A DNA stretch of 64,000 nt from Davidsoniella eucalypti. Taxonomy: Eukaryota > Ascomycota > Sordariomycetes > Microascales > Ceratocystidaceae. This document shows, in pieces, positions 47,301-58,304 of the stretch; position 1 is the stretch's first letter; each line of letters begins with the position of its first letter. The stretch lies in assembly GCA_004009845.1 (NCBI GenBank), contig RMBW01000005.1, positions 248,001 through 312,000 on the forward strand, read 5' to 3'. The notes beneath the pieces are model-generated. The model was not told where the DNA came from, did not search any database, and saw nothing but the letters and a program-made list of their open reading frames with translations. Position numbers and translations under genes: made by a program.

Positions 47301-48805
47301 AATAGCTTCAGTATGTTCCACACTGAGGGCTGCGAAAGAGGCTTCATATACTCCGATGTCAACGGCGTCACGCGCGTGAGTCAGTTGCCGCCGGTAAACT
47401 TTGGTCTCGGTGTCTGTATTCGAAAGATCCCGTTGAACATGAACGTAAAGCACATCGCATATCACCCACCTAGCAAGACATTTGCCGTTGCCTGCACCAC
47501 AGAAGAAGAGTTCGAGCTTCCCAAAGATGACGACTACCATAAAGAATGGCAGAGGGGAAACTATACTCTCAAGCCACGTGTTGAAAAAACATGTCTCAAG
47601 TTGTTCGACGCTTCCACTTGGACGGAGATCGAGTGTCTGAGTCTCGACCAGTATGAAGTCGTTCACGGCATGAAGGTCATGAGCCTTGAAGTCTCAGAGG
47701 TCACTAAAGAAAGACGCCAGCTGATTACGCTTGGCACATCCATTACTCGTGGCGAAGATTTGCCGGTGCGTGGCCGTATCTACGTGTTCGACGTGGCCAC
47801 CGTAATTCCCCAACCCGGGAAGCCCTACACTAACAGGAAGCTCAAGCTGATTGCCAAGGAGGAGATCCCGCGTGGTGCTGTGACGGCCCTGAGTGAAATC
47901 GGCACCCAGGGTCTGATGCTACTCTCACAGGGCCAAAAGTGCATGGTTCGTGGTTTGAAGGAAGACGGCTCTCTACTGCCTGTCGCATTCCTCGATATGA
48001 ACTGCTACGTCACTACTGCCAAGGAGCTTAAAGGCAGTGGTTTGTGTGTCTTAACCGACGCTTTCAAGGGCGTTTGGTTTGCGGGCAGTACCGAGGAGCC
48101 GTACAGAATGCAGCTCTTTGGTAAAAGTTCGACCATGTTGGATATCGCCTTGGCCGATTTCCTGCCGGATGGAGACCAGTTATTCATCATTGCTACTGGG
48201 TTTGACGGCGATATCCATATCCTCCAGTATGATCCCGACGGTAAGTTCTCGCCAAAACGAACCGCATCTATAATGCCATTTTATACTAACAATATTGTTC
48301 TTCTCAAGACCCGAAGTCTCTCCAAGGCCATCTGCTCTTGCACCGGACCACGTTTTCCACCGCATGCAACGGCCCTACGATATCAGCTCTTCTCCAACGG
48401 ACTACGAGCAATGCCAACGACGGCGTACAGCCTCGTGATCCTTCGCGCCCTGCACCACATATTCTCATGCTAGCGTCAAATTCCGGCATGATATCGTGCT
48501 TGGAACCTCTATCCGAGAACTCGTACCGTCGTCTACTATCTCTTTCGGTTCAACTGATCAACAACTTGCCTCAGTGGGCAGCGGCTAACCCGCGCGCATT
48601 CCGTATGACTATGTCGCAACACGCGGTCGCTATCGAGTCTCCCAATGGCCGCTCGATTATAGACGGTGCGGTCTTGGCTCGCTGGAATGAACTGAGCTCA
48701 ACTAGACGCGCAGAGTTGGCTGGAAAGGTTGGGTTTTCAAGCCCAGAACAGGTTAGAGAAGAGCTAGAGGCTCTGTTAGGATGGTCTGGTCTCGCATATC
48801 TATGA
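44377..48805 (+). CDS. CFT1: Cleavage and polyadenylation factor subunit Cft1 (CPSF160)
   Basis: Large beta-propeller scaffold of the mRNA 3'-end processing complex that helps read the polyadenylation signal in the nucleus. Exons 44377-46423, 46481-46965, 47016-48240 and 48309-48805 (introns of 57, 50 and 68 nt) give 1417 aa. The N terminus MQCYKELTAPTAVSYSLA and NNLVIAKGSLIQIF are diagnostic for Cft1 rather than its relatives Rse1 or DDB1. An N-terminal propeller (MMS1-N type) is interrupted by an acidic loop (LEEEDEDDDLYGD, about residue 490). The C-terminal CPSF-A domain includes GRIYVFDVATVIPQPGKP and LQYDPDDPKSLQGHLLLHRT, and the final GWSGLAYL is typical. All joins keep frame. Convergent with the 147-aa orphan. 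Confidence 0.95.
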
Positions 48806-49113
48806 GGTATAGTGTTGTAATAAGAGATAATCATCAGTAGTTCTGGCAAGTAGAAAATATACCAAACTATACATTGTTCATCAATCTAATATCGCCTGTC
48901 GATGAAAGGTGGCGACTAAATGGGGTATCATATTGTGTAGAAACTAAGAGAACATGCTATATATCTATGTACAAAAATCGACACAGGATGGAAATTCTAA
49001 ATCTTCGTGATAGGCCAATAACAGACGGAAACAAAGTAGCACTCATGATGTCCTACGAAAGGAGGGATAGGAGAATCGATAGGAGAATAAGCAGGGAGAC
49101 GCACGACACGATT
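48806..49113. other. Short convergent intergenic region
   Basis: 308 bp between the CFT1 stop and the stop of the convergent small orphan. Expected to hold both 3' UTRs. Nothing else seen. Confidence 0.5.
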
Positions 49114-49641
49114 TCATGTCTCCAACATGCGCACCTTGAAATGGCGTAGCACTATCGACAAGCGCTCCCGTTTCGTTGCCTTGTCCCATTCGTCGTCTTC
49201 CTGTGCACAAGTACACCTCCCGTGTGTTGGCAACGGGACTTCGTGTGGGAGCGAGCCAACCGGTATCGACTGACGCCCATACGCCTCGTTATTACCGCGA
49301 GTCTGCACGCCCAGTTAGTTCAAGTACTTCATCGAACGAATAGAGATGGAGGGAAGAAGAAGAGAACGTAGAGACAGGGTGCTTACCCAGGCGTAGTGGT
49401 GTGTGTATCTCCGATCACCTCCGAGACCGCGGCGCTGGAGCTTCCGTGTGAGCTGCTTGGCCTCTTCGTAAAAGGCACAGTCCCACAGGAAGATCCAGGC
49501 TGGACGACGACGCATAGAGCGCGGTGGCTTCGCAGGGATCTCGCGGTTACGGAAGCCACAAGTCGGGATCATGCAGGTCATTAAGCATGGGCCTCTCATC
49601 TTCTCGGATAGATGAGAGGGCGCGTTTTGTAGAAGCGACAT
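49114..49641 (-). CDS. Small orphan protein, 147 aa
   Basis: Two open frames on the minus strand, 49641-49387 and 49302-49114, join in phase through an 84-nt intron with a GTAAGC donor and GTGCAG acceptor. The protein starts MSLLQNAPSHL, has four Cys near residues 19-50 (PCLMTCMIPTCGF, WDCAF), a Lys/Arg-rich middle (EEAKQLTRKLQRRGLGGDRRYTHHYAW), CTCAQEDDEWDKATKRERLS, and ends VRMLET. I recognise no family. The in-phase join and protein-like composition are the only support, so it could be spurious. Confidence 0.5.
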
Positions 49642-50362
49642 GACGTGTGGCTTGAAAGAGACTGACGATGGGTTTTTATAGACTTTGGCGATATATAGAT
49701 TTAGGCGAGAGATGGGCAGGTGGATTGATGAATATAAGTCGATGGTATGGCTATGAGCAGAAGAGATGTGTTCAGCTGATGATCGATGAAGAAGATATGG
49801 ATTGAGATGGTCGACAATGCGTTAGCAAGATGAAATAACGCAGTCAAAGTAGAGAAGAAGATGAAGTTCCGACCAGAATTCCTGCTAATGAAGATACTAT
49901 GTTGACTCTTTAGCCTTCTCCGTCCATTCGCTGGCAGTTTCCACCGTGCTGTCCTAGGTGGTCATCAAACCGGTAGGTGCGGTTTCCATAGTATCAACGG
50001 ATAAATGTAGTTGGTCTATCCAGAGTTACAGCTTGACAGGTGCGTCCCGAACAACAAAAGAACTCTTGGTGCCATATCTATTAAACTCATCTCATCTGCC
50101 TAGAGTTCCAGATCAAGATTTTGGTCGGTCCTAGGCTAGAAACAGGCTGGACTTGGGATGAAGTTGAGCCTCAGCAAACAAGGTACAAGGTGGTATAGTA
50201 TATATATCAATATGATGAAATTGTATTTTCAGTACAAAGAAACCTCATGATACACTGATTCTTAAGTCAACAATGTTCTTATTATTATCCAATGCTGCAC
50301 ACCTCGGCTATCAACATAGCAACGATATGTCAAATGTCAAATAAAGCGCAAAGTCAACAAAT

Positions 50363-50443
50363 GATTCCTTTGATTTGGTTTGATTATATTTGATTTGATT
50401 TGATTATATTTAACGTCTACCTAAATCACTAAGATCATACGAC
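50363..50443. repeat. Left direct repeat bounding a 0.78-kb segment
   Basis: Shares an exact 27-bp run (starting GATTCCTTTGATTTGG, 50363-50389) with 51140-51166. After a 20-bp TTGATTTGA-type expansion the match resumes as TAACGTC..TAAATCACTAAGA..CA..GACGC. It overlaps the left end of dispersed copy C. Confidence 0.9.
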
Positions 50444-50581
50444 GCCGGATTGGTTACCGGACAGATATTTAACGTCTTCCGCTTGACAAACTCAATAGCT
50501 TTGTATGTGCGGGACGAGACCGTCCCCTAGCCCCGAAGAACTAGTGGTCCATACCTCCACTATGAGCAGCAAAAACAAATA

Positions 50582-50614
<33 letters not shown>

Positions 50615-50627
50615 AGTGCATCCACAA
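50422..50627. repeat. Dispersed repeat, copy C
   Basis: Matches the left part of copy B over about 200 bp, including TAGCTTTGTATGTGCGGGAC and TGGTCCATACCTCCACTATG. Many differences from B are C/T or A/G transitions. The internal A-rich run is expanded to 31 A here (50583-50613). B has a shorter, interrupted run at the same place and both continue with CAGTGCATCCACA, so this is not a poly(A) tail. Confidence 0.88.
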
Positions 50628-51084
50628 AACTATTCCCCAAAAGACAGATCCACAAAACCAACTCCTAAGTGGAGCTACCATCCCCACTATTCAGTGAGCC
50701 TCCAAGAGGCTGGTGATCGTGGCCGTAAGAATGAAAAATTTGGCGTAATCGAGTCGGGTGCTATGGATGAAGCAACAGCAACAAGATTCCCGCGCCGCGG
50801 GGTCGGGCATCCGGAACCTTCAAAAGGCTGCCCGCCGTGTGTGAGTGTGGCTCCCTGAGGTGAGTGGATAGACTCGGGAGACCAACGATCGAAAAGGTGC
50901 GGGGTCGGTCGCTGGTGAGAACATCCCTCGAGAGGGGAAATCGGGCTCAAGGCCTCACGAAACGGTGCTTCGAAGTCGACAAGTGTCGAGAAAGAAAACG
51001 AGAATGGACAGCAGCATTGGGGATATGTGCTGGTCGCTCTTAAAACCCACGACGAAGGGGAAAGATTCGTCTTTGGACGGAGGG

Positions 51085-51116
51085 GGAGGTACTCGAACTC
51101 AAAGGTACCCCCCCGA
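51085..51116. other. GC-rich hairpin
   Basis: GGGGGAGGTAC and GTACCCCCCC flank a 12-base loop containing TCGAACTCAAAG, forming a stem of about ten pairs with one mismatch. It lies in the GC-richer part of the repeat-bounded segment, about 170 bp upstream of tRNA-Asn. Its role is unknown. Confidence 0.6.
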
Positions 51117-51139
51117 GGGTTGTAGGAGGGAAGGTTGTC

Positions 51140-51200
51140 GATTCCTTTGATTTGGTTTGATTATATCTAACGTCTAAATCACTAAGACCACATGACGCAA
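51140..51200. repeat. Right direct repeat bounding the 0.78-kb segment
   Basis: Second copy of the 27-bp run (51140-51166), followed by TAACGTCTAAATCACTAAGACC. It starts 777 bp from the left copy and ends about 80 bp before the tRNA-Asn gene. Confidence 0.9.
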
Positions 51201-51278
51201 TTCCAGTTTCGCCCACTTTTTTTTTCCCTTTTTTAAAGCCACTTTAGAACTGGTTGAGCAGGAACCAATAAAATCCTA

Positions 51279-51383
51279 TCCTCTGTGGCGCAATTGGCTA
51301 GCGCGTCTGACTGTTAAGCAATTCTCTCTCTGGGAAAGTTTGCAGCGATCAGGAGGTTGACAGTTCAAGCCTGTCCGGAGGAG
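51279..51383 (+). tRNA. tRNA-Asn (GTT anticodon) with a 31-nt intron
   Basis: Acceptor stem TCCTCTG pairs with CGGAGGA (51376-51382). The D arm is GCGC..GCGC. The anticodon stem TCTGA pairs with TCAGG, and the loop is CTGTTAA with anticodon GTT at 51313-51315. The T arm is GACAG-TTCAAGC-CTGTC. A 31-nt intron (51317-51347) lies between positions 37 and 38, the canonical site for nuclear tRNA introns, leaving a 74-nt spliced tRNA. The B box (AGTTCAAGCCT) is intact. A T6 terminator follows 8 nt after the end. Confidence 0.92.
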
Positions 51384-51390
51384 ACGATTC

Positions 51391-51396
51391 TTTTTT
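51391..51396 (+). terminator. RNA polymerase III terminator
   Basis: Run of six T directly downstream of tRNA-Asn, as needed for Pol III termination. Confidence 0.8.
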
Positions 51397-51548
51397 ATGT
51401 CTGTTTGGAGGGGCCGAGGGTTAGAGGGGCAACATATGAATGGTCTTATATAAACATGGTTCTATCATCTGATTGTTTTATGGCATTCATACAAAAACAG
51501 AGTTCCCTTCCTTTTTTCTATCTCTACATTGCGATATCTTGGGAAAAA

Positions 51549-52738
51549 ATGGGTTTGGTTGACTATGCATCATCATCAGATTCAGAATCCAGCGGTTCTT
51601 CAAGCCCACCGCCATCCAAGAAGCTCAAGGCCAGCACGGACGATCGAAGCATCGAGATAAAACAGGACCCGAATCAGATAACGCCAGAACAGAAGAAACA
51701 GCTTCCGGGCCATAGTCAGAGAAGTAAAGACAACAGATCAGCGCCTCCTCCACTTCCTACTAGCTTCTTGGATCTATATTCGTCTACGGTACGCACAAGT
51801 ACAGTCGATGATCCATCCTTGCACCAAGGCCGGAAGAGACAGACGCCACATATAGTCGGCAACTGGCCATCTCATCTTTACATCGAATGTAACTACTACA
51901 TGGGCAAACCCTCGGCAAATTATATAATGTACATATAGAGCTAATGGTTCAAACTCAGGGCATCCAAACAGGCAGCAACACGATCTGCTGTCTACATTTG
52001 TATCGAAAACCAGGGCTCTCTTCACGAAAGATGTGGCCCTTCATTCTTTGCTTGCGAATGATCTTGGGGCTATCTTGCCCCTTCACATCAGCTTGTCACG
52101 CCCCGTAGCGTTTTCTACGGCACAAAGGGGTGATTTCTTAGAAGCCGTAACAGCCAGTATCAACGAATCACGAACTCGTCCGTAAGTTTTGTTATCATTC
52201 CTTGGTTTTTTTTGTTTTTTTTTCATTGTGACAAATATAATACTTCGACGGCACTAACACGCATATCTACAGTTTCAAAGTCTCACCCTATAAGATCCAC
52301 TGGTATACATCTCCGGATTCTTCACGCACATTTCTCGTTCTTAACGTCTCCTCCTCACCATCTTCTTCTTCGACGACAACAACAACACTACCAGCCTCCA
52401 ATATGAATCCTCAGCTTGGCGCCCTTCTAAAACGCTGTAACCAGGTCGTGCAGAACTTTGACCAAAATGCACTCTATGCCTCTCCTAAAAACCCACAGGA
52501 AGGTCAAACGGGAGTCATAGATGGGTCTGCATTCCACATGTCGATCGCCTGGACCTTTGACGTCCCTTCAGATGATGTGAAACAAAGAGCTCAGGAATGC
52601 TTCGATGGGGATGAGTTTGCTCGGATCAAGGAATGGGAGGTCGCTGTTAGCTGTGTCAAGGCCAAGATCGGAAATGTTATCTCAAATATTACCTTGGGAA
52701 GCTCTAGTACTGTCTCAAGCACAAACCTGTTTATGTAA
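51549..52738 (+). CDS. USB1: U6 snRNA phosphodiesterase Usb1/Mpn1
   Basis: 2H-family 3'-5' exonuclease that trims the oligo(U) tail of U6 snRNA and leaves a terminal phosphate. Exons 51549-51888, 51959-52181 and 52273-52738 (introns of 70 and 91 nt) give 342 aa. The N terminus MGLVDYASSSDSESSGSS..PPPSKKLK is the usual disordered start. PLPTSFLDLYSSTVRTSTVDDPSLHQGRKR..HIVGNWPSHLYIEWHPNRQQ is diagnostic. The two catalytic His motifs are LHISLSRP and AFHMSIAW, both intact. A Ser/Thr homopolymer stretch (SSSPSSSSTTTTTL) interrupts the second lobe. The ATG lies 165 bp after the tRNA-Asn gene, so the two promoters are close. Confidence 0.92.
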
Positions 52739-53007
52739 TACATCCCTAATCACCCTACATATCTATAGGTCAAGGATCATTATATCATGAGGTATATCTA
52801 TATGGTATTGAATACATAGTACAGAATGAAAATCAAAAAAGAAATAATAATATAGCTTAAAACCTAAACGCCACCACATGATACATATATGCAAATAGAT
52901 GAGAAAACGACAAGAGATGAACATGAAACCCGAAAAAAAGCTAACCCCATACATGTTATAGACATTAAATAAGAACCAGGACAATAACTCTCTCCCATCT
53001 CGACAGA

Positions 53008-55023
53008 TTAAAGCTCGCGGTTGTTCGGGTCGACATATTTCCACACCCGAGGATGCACAGGCAATCCTATAAAGAACTGCCACAGTCTAATCGCCTCCGA
53101 AACCACAACGACGCCGATAGCACGTGGAATCTCGAGCCAACAGCTAAAGATGAAGCGAATGGCATCCCATACGCGCTTCAACTCGTCGTTGGCACTGCTA
53201 CCCCGACGCTTATTCATCTGCTTGGGCGGGATACGCTCGTATCTGCTATTGAACTCCTCATCATACTTCTTCTTCCACTCAATCCATGCAATCGAGGCTG
53301 CCTTCTCGTCAGCCTCATTGCTGGGGTCAATTGACTGTGCAGCCTTCCACTCAGAATATTGTTCAGCAGCATCGATATATACAGCAGCGGTGGTAGGGCC
53401 AGTAGGTTCCTGAGAGGAAGTCGCAGTAGCCGAAGCAATCTGATCAAACTCAGCGGCGAAGATACTACTAATAGCAGCTTCATCGAGAGTCTTGGTGATG
53501 CTAGGCTTTTCTACCATCTTGCCTACTTGCTCTTGAGCATCGATCATGCTGCGGAACTCGTGCACAGCGTTCATAGAGTTACTAACACGGGCGTAGGTGT
53601 TGAAAAGAGCGACAATCTCAGTACGTGAGAGCACGGGAATTTCACCGCTGTCGTTGTCAAATTCAAACAAAACCTTCAGGGCCGTGCCGTAACCTGCAGT
53701 CTGTAGCTTCCCCCATAGGCGGCACTTATCACAGCCAACACAGTCCATTACGCGACTAACGTTACGGAACCGGTTCCGGAAGTCCTCCTTGAGGGATGGC
53801 CCCTCCCCATTGGTAAACATGAGGCTCTCGTCAAACAGATGCGGCACACTAGCGGCGCCCTCGGTGACAGCGAGGACCTTGGCCCGGGTCGCGCTGTCCT
53901 CAGAGGGGTCGCCAAGGCAGAAAGTGTAGTCACCGCTCTGGAGGTAGGGACCAAGCTTGGCAATGGCACGAGACACCATGGCATAGTTGAAGTATAGGTT
54001 GCTAATACGATCGGGGAACTTGTGGAGGCGGTTGACGTAGCAATCCAAGTTGCGAGTCCATTCGCCGGTGGTTTGGTTGAAGTAGTCCCAGCATAGATGG
54101 GTGTTAATACTCGCGTGCATACCCGAGACGACACGGTAGAATACACGCTTCTCAATGCACTCTTCATCGCCAAAACTAGTCACGGCAGCTTCATTGGAAG
54201 GCGTATCGGTAAGTCCGTGGTCAAACACCTGTTGGCGACTCACAGCTTGAAGAACTTGCTTAAAATCGTGGGCCGCGGGACCCTTCACAACCAACGGTTG
54301 ACCAAGGTTGGCAGAGTGCGGGAAAGAGCTTCTCTGGAAGCAGTTCTCACTGTAGATAGTGTCCCAAACTTGGCGGGCTCCTGCACCGGCATAGCCGGTG
54401 AAGCGTTCGGGGTTCTTGAGCAGACTAACATAGTCGCCTTTGGAAGTCGCACTCTCGTCCTCGGGGACGCAGTAGTCGCGCTCGTCACACTCGTCGTCAT
54501 ACTCAACCACACAGCTCTCGCCGATATTCTCGCCCAGGCTTCCCTGCAGAGGCTTCTGTAATGGGCGCTCCTTTTGTTGTTTCTTGCCCGGGTGCTTGGC
54601 CACGGGGCCCTCGAGCTTGCCCAGTTCTTTGGCTCGCCAGATCTCGGGGATATCCTTCTCGTCGTCAAGTGTTTCGACTGCACAGGCTCTGTTGCCGCAG
54701 GTGCCAGTTTCGTCGTTCCAGAATGGACAGAGTTTGTTGTAGAGGTTCAGTCTGTAGTGCGAGAAGAAATCGGTCGTCGTCACGAGATCGTCGAGGACGG
54801 GCTTGACCCGGTCGTTGAGCTGTTCGAGCGTTGCATAGGAAGCGCAGGCATCGTTGACAATGGACCGGGGAGAGATCTATTCAGACACTAAGTTAGTAGG
54901 CTAGATCAGAGATTACTAGGGAAGGTGTAGTTTGGTTCTTACCATGCACTCGTCGGTATCGTCGGCACCGTGTGCAACGTTGGCTAGTGCCGCCACGCTA
55001 ATCAATATCGTCGGTATGCGCAT
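53008..55023 (-). CDS. ERO1: Endoplasmic reticulum oxidoreductin Ero1
   Basis: FAD-dependent thiol oxidase that re-oxidises protein disulfide isomerase in the ER. Exons 55023-54943 and 54876-53008 with a 66-nt intron give 649 aa. A signal peptide (1-19, MRIPTILISVAALANVAHG) leads the protein. The shuttle pair is Cys87-x4-Cys92 (CGNRAC). The active-site CVGCDKC is at 406-412, so the catalytic pair is Cys409-Cys412. FAD-region motifs are GYAGAGARQVWDTIY, SGMHASINTHLCWDYF and DCYVNRLHKFPDRISNLYFNY. The tail has a Ser/Thr/acid spacer and a hydrophobic, Trp-rich C-terminal helix (IFSCWLEIPRAIGVVVVSEAI) that could hold it at the membrane. All key cysteines are present. Confidence 0.95.
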
Positions 55024-57728
55024 GGTCGTATGTTTGTATGTAGAAGATATAGTGCTGAAAAGACGCCAGGATCTCGGTCTTTTTCCAGAGAGCGTCAGCC
55101 GGCGCAAACGGGATCCAGGAACTATGAGGTCTTGTGTTATAGCGTATTACGTCGCAACAAGCGATTGGCCAGATTGGTAAGCAGCGATGGCCTGTATTTG
55201 TCAGGTTCCAGGCAGACAATGTCGTCTTGTTCAAGTCGCAAATGAATGGGACTTCGAGGATATGAATAAATGCAGCGAGAGGACTCAAAGGAAAACGAAG
55301 GGTGGGTGTGCTTCTTATTGATGACGTCTATTGAAGTCCTAAAGTAGGAAAAAGAGGAAAAAGAAAAAAATGATAGCTAACAAAAAAGTGTGCGTTGCTG
55401 GCAAAAACACAGCTAACTAAACCTTCTTGGGATGTTGGTGAAGTTGCCACGTTTTAATGCTGTAAAAATAAATAAAGTTTGAACAAAGAACGAGAATCAT
55501 TCGATGCATTGTTAAGCATCACAACACTAACACTTAGATCTCAGCAGCCAAGATATTCCAAATGGGGATCCCAGGCGGGCAAATGGTTTACTGTCTGAGG
55601 AATCGTTCCAGAATCGTGCGTCCCGTAACAAGCTCAGGCCCTGCTTACAACTAAGCTCTGAAATGGTGGTACTGGGTACTTCAGCTGCCACTGTAGTGCC
55701 CGCAGATATAGAAGTAGACACTACCTCTCGCCGCTAGAAATCAGCCCCTACTCGCCGCCACTGAAGTTCTAGCCCAAGGATCACATTGCTCACCGGCACA
55801 AACAAAGCAGAGGAGGTCCTGGTTATTGAACTGTTCCTTGGTTATTGAAATGCCGGCAATCGCGACGAGCTGCCATTCAAAATGTCTGGTGGTGTGATTA
55901 TGTAGCCGTGCATTGTAAAAAAGCAAGCGAGTGCTATTGTAAGCAATACGAAGCGTGCTTTTCGTCTAACTATAGCATAACCTATTCCTATTTAAGGCCA
56001 TGCAAGGCCATTGAAATAAATTTTATCATCATTAGCCAAATACATACGTACAGATATGCACTCACCCTCTCATATTTGCTAGTTATTATTATCAGACGAT
56101 GGGATCCATTGGCTTCAGTGGCATGACATGGTTCCTAGAGTGTCTAATTAGTTGTAGGCTAGCTTTCTTGTTCTACGAGGCCTCTTCTAGCCAACTAAAC
56201 CCAGCTTGGCGGAAGGCTTCTATTGTGTTCGTTTTGGTTCTTCGGTTCTTCGGGACCATCTATCAGAGTTCCCTAGAATTCCATGTCCGTGTTGTGTTTT
56301 GTTTGCACAACTTATGTATTTGTATATGTTGCAAAGTTCATGTACATAGCAACTCCTCCCGTTTAGACCTGTACCAAAGAAATAGTCAACCGAAGTAAAC
56401 AGGCCTGGTCTTCTCATTCTGTGATCTCACTAAATGTATTTTATTTATTTATCATTCTACCTACGTCTTTATGTGGATCACGTGGATCCGACCCTAGTGG
56501 ATCGTTAGACTCACCAGAAATAATAACGCTAGAAAGTGCCAAACACTCTATATAACCCTACATACCTTTAAGCTCTTCACTCTATACTACAGTGCTATTA
56601 TATCATACACAAGGTGCTACCCAGTATTGATTCCGCTCTGTTCTCGACCGGCCCGTCATCAATGCATAAACAAACCAAACCACCTAACTTTTCTTCAACT
56701 ACAACTACTTATAGATAAGCTTTACCGGATCTAGTACCCCGTCTTGTTTACAGGTTTCGCATAATGTGCACTGTCTTTGGAGGATTCCAATAACCAGGGC
56801 CACTTGTACGGCATTATTCCATATACATAGTTATATCTGGATATCTGTACAGCCGATCTTCAAATTCCCTGTGACTAATCGGTAGTCTCGAGCAAGTCCC
56901 ATGTGTCAAGCTGATGTTAGTGTTACCGACAAATGCCATATAATAAGACCAATAGTAGCATCAAGCGATTATAAGTGCATCCCTATCATGTACCATCCAC
57001 CCTCAAATGTCGGGTTTACATTGGCGGCTATAGAAAAACATGCATATTAAGGCGCATAGGGTACCTACGACACTATGACTTACTGTCCATGTTGACTCCA
57101 AACAAAACATGTTGATAGAGATCTAGAAATGATTCACAACGACCAAAATAGCTACCACAGCACAGTCACACAGCATTAGTCACAATAAAGCTCGATATCT
57201 AGTATAAATATATGTATATGGTTTGTAGTATTAAGCAGGTATGTATCGCAAGGAGGTTGTCATCATCAAACTATGAACGTTCAACATGAATTGCGCAGGT
57301 CGTGTAAAAAGTATCACTAGGCAGACTTGCCCTGGAAAGCAGAGCAGATAACAGAAGTAGAAGATATCCGGCGAATATTATTCAGAGCAGCCACCCATAT
57401 TATAATCATAGAAGGCGATCTCGAATGTTGAGAAGCAACCCCGGATTGGTATTAGACTCGTTGTTCGGGGGTGCCTTCGGGGTTGTGCCATCATTAACAT
57501 GATTAGCATGTGCACAAACAAGTGAGATAAGTACTTGATATGTTTGTTTGGACATTTCCAGTATAAGAGCTTGCCTCTAACAAACAGGGTTGGCTGGCGC
57601 AGCAAAAGCAATAGTAATGTAAGGTAGTCAAGAAATGGTAGGAAAGCCAAGTCTAGTCGGTAATGTAGACGTTTCTATGTTTATGAATGTTTTTGTGTCA
57701 TTTTGTTTGTTTTGGGGGCCGAGGTAGT
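55024..57728. other. Intergenic region between ERO1 start and CKS1 end
   Basis: About 2.7 kb. The first 300 bp should be the ERO1 promoter. Around 55500-55900 the DNA is less AT-rich and looks like decayed foreign or coding material, but no frame stays open long enough to name it. At about 56472-56503 GTGGATC occurs three times around a CACGTG core. No gene is supported. Confidence 0.5.
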
Positions 57729-58304
57729 CTAAGGCTGGAAATTGATCGGGCGTCTACAAAGATGAAGGACAGTGGTTAGAATACAGATAGAAGATAAAGG
57801 AGTTCTTTCCCTGGGAGTGGCGACTCACTTGAACAGCAGAATGTGCGGTTCGGGCTCGTGTACTTCGTAGTGTTCCCATCCAAGACTCTATAGTAGAAAT
57901 AGCTATTAGTTAGGCATATCAACGATACGCGCAGCTCGATTCGCGTCATACCTGGGTTATGCCAATGGACCGCCATTCTTCCTCCCAGAGGAGCTTCAGC
58001 GTTCCAGTTCTCGGGTCGCGATAGTCTTCGGGGATGGCATTGAGCATAGCCTTTGGAATCTGAACATGGCGATACTCGTACTCCTCATCAGAATAGCTAC
58101 ATGTAGGTTCTCGTGTTAGCGCAATGTCGACTATGGACATATCAAAAGAACACAAGATATTGATTGCAGCACGATAGCGCGACAAAAGCCTTACCGGGCA
58201 GAGTAGATGATATGATCGACGAACTCGTCTAGGTTGGCCCGTTCGGCGTCCGAAAGGGTGCGCGGCACCTTATTGCGACGGGTGGTATCGATTCCCAAAG
58301 GCAT
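57729..58304 (-). CDS. CKS1: Cyclin-dependent kinase regulatory subunit Cks1
   Basis: Small adaptor that binds Cdk1 and phosphorylated substrates. Four exons, 58304-58195, 58096-57952, 57887-57829 and 57753-57729 (introns of 98, 64 and 75 nt), give 112 aa. Family hallmarks are IIYSARYSDEEYEYRHVQIPKAML, EEEWRSIGITQSLGWEHYEVHEPEPHILLFKR and a short PINFQP tail. The insert NAIPEDYRDPRTGTLKLL before EEEW is longer than in animal Cks and typical of fungi. The HxPEPH hinge is intact as HEPEPH. The last coding exon is only 25 nt. Confidence 0.96.

Larger units (their letters stand above)
49642..51278. other. Repeat-rich intergenic region before tRNA-Asn
   Basis: The first 0.7 kb is plain AT-rich DNA without genes. 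From 50363 to 51200 it holds a segment bounded by direct repeats that includes dispersed repeat copy C, a 31-A run and a GC-richer part with a hairpin. No transposase, reverse transcriptase or other coding remnant is visible. Confidence 0.55.

Noticed and set aside
50505..50858. 117-codon + strand ORF with a poly-Lys run
   Set aside because: The Lys run is the 31-A homopolymer and the rest lies across the repeat. No coding evidence.
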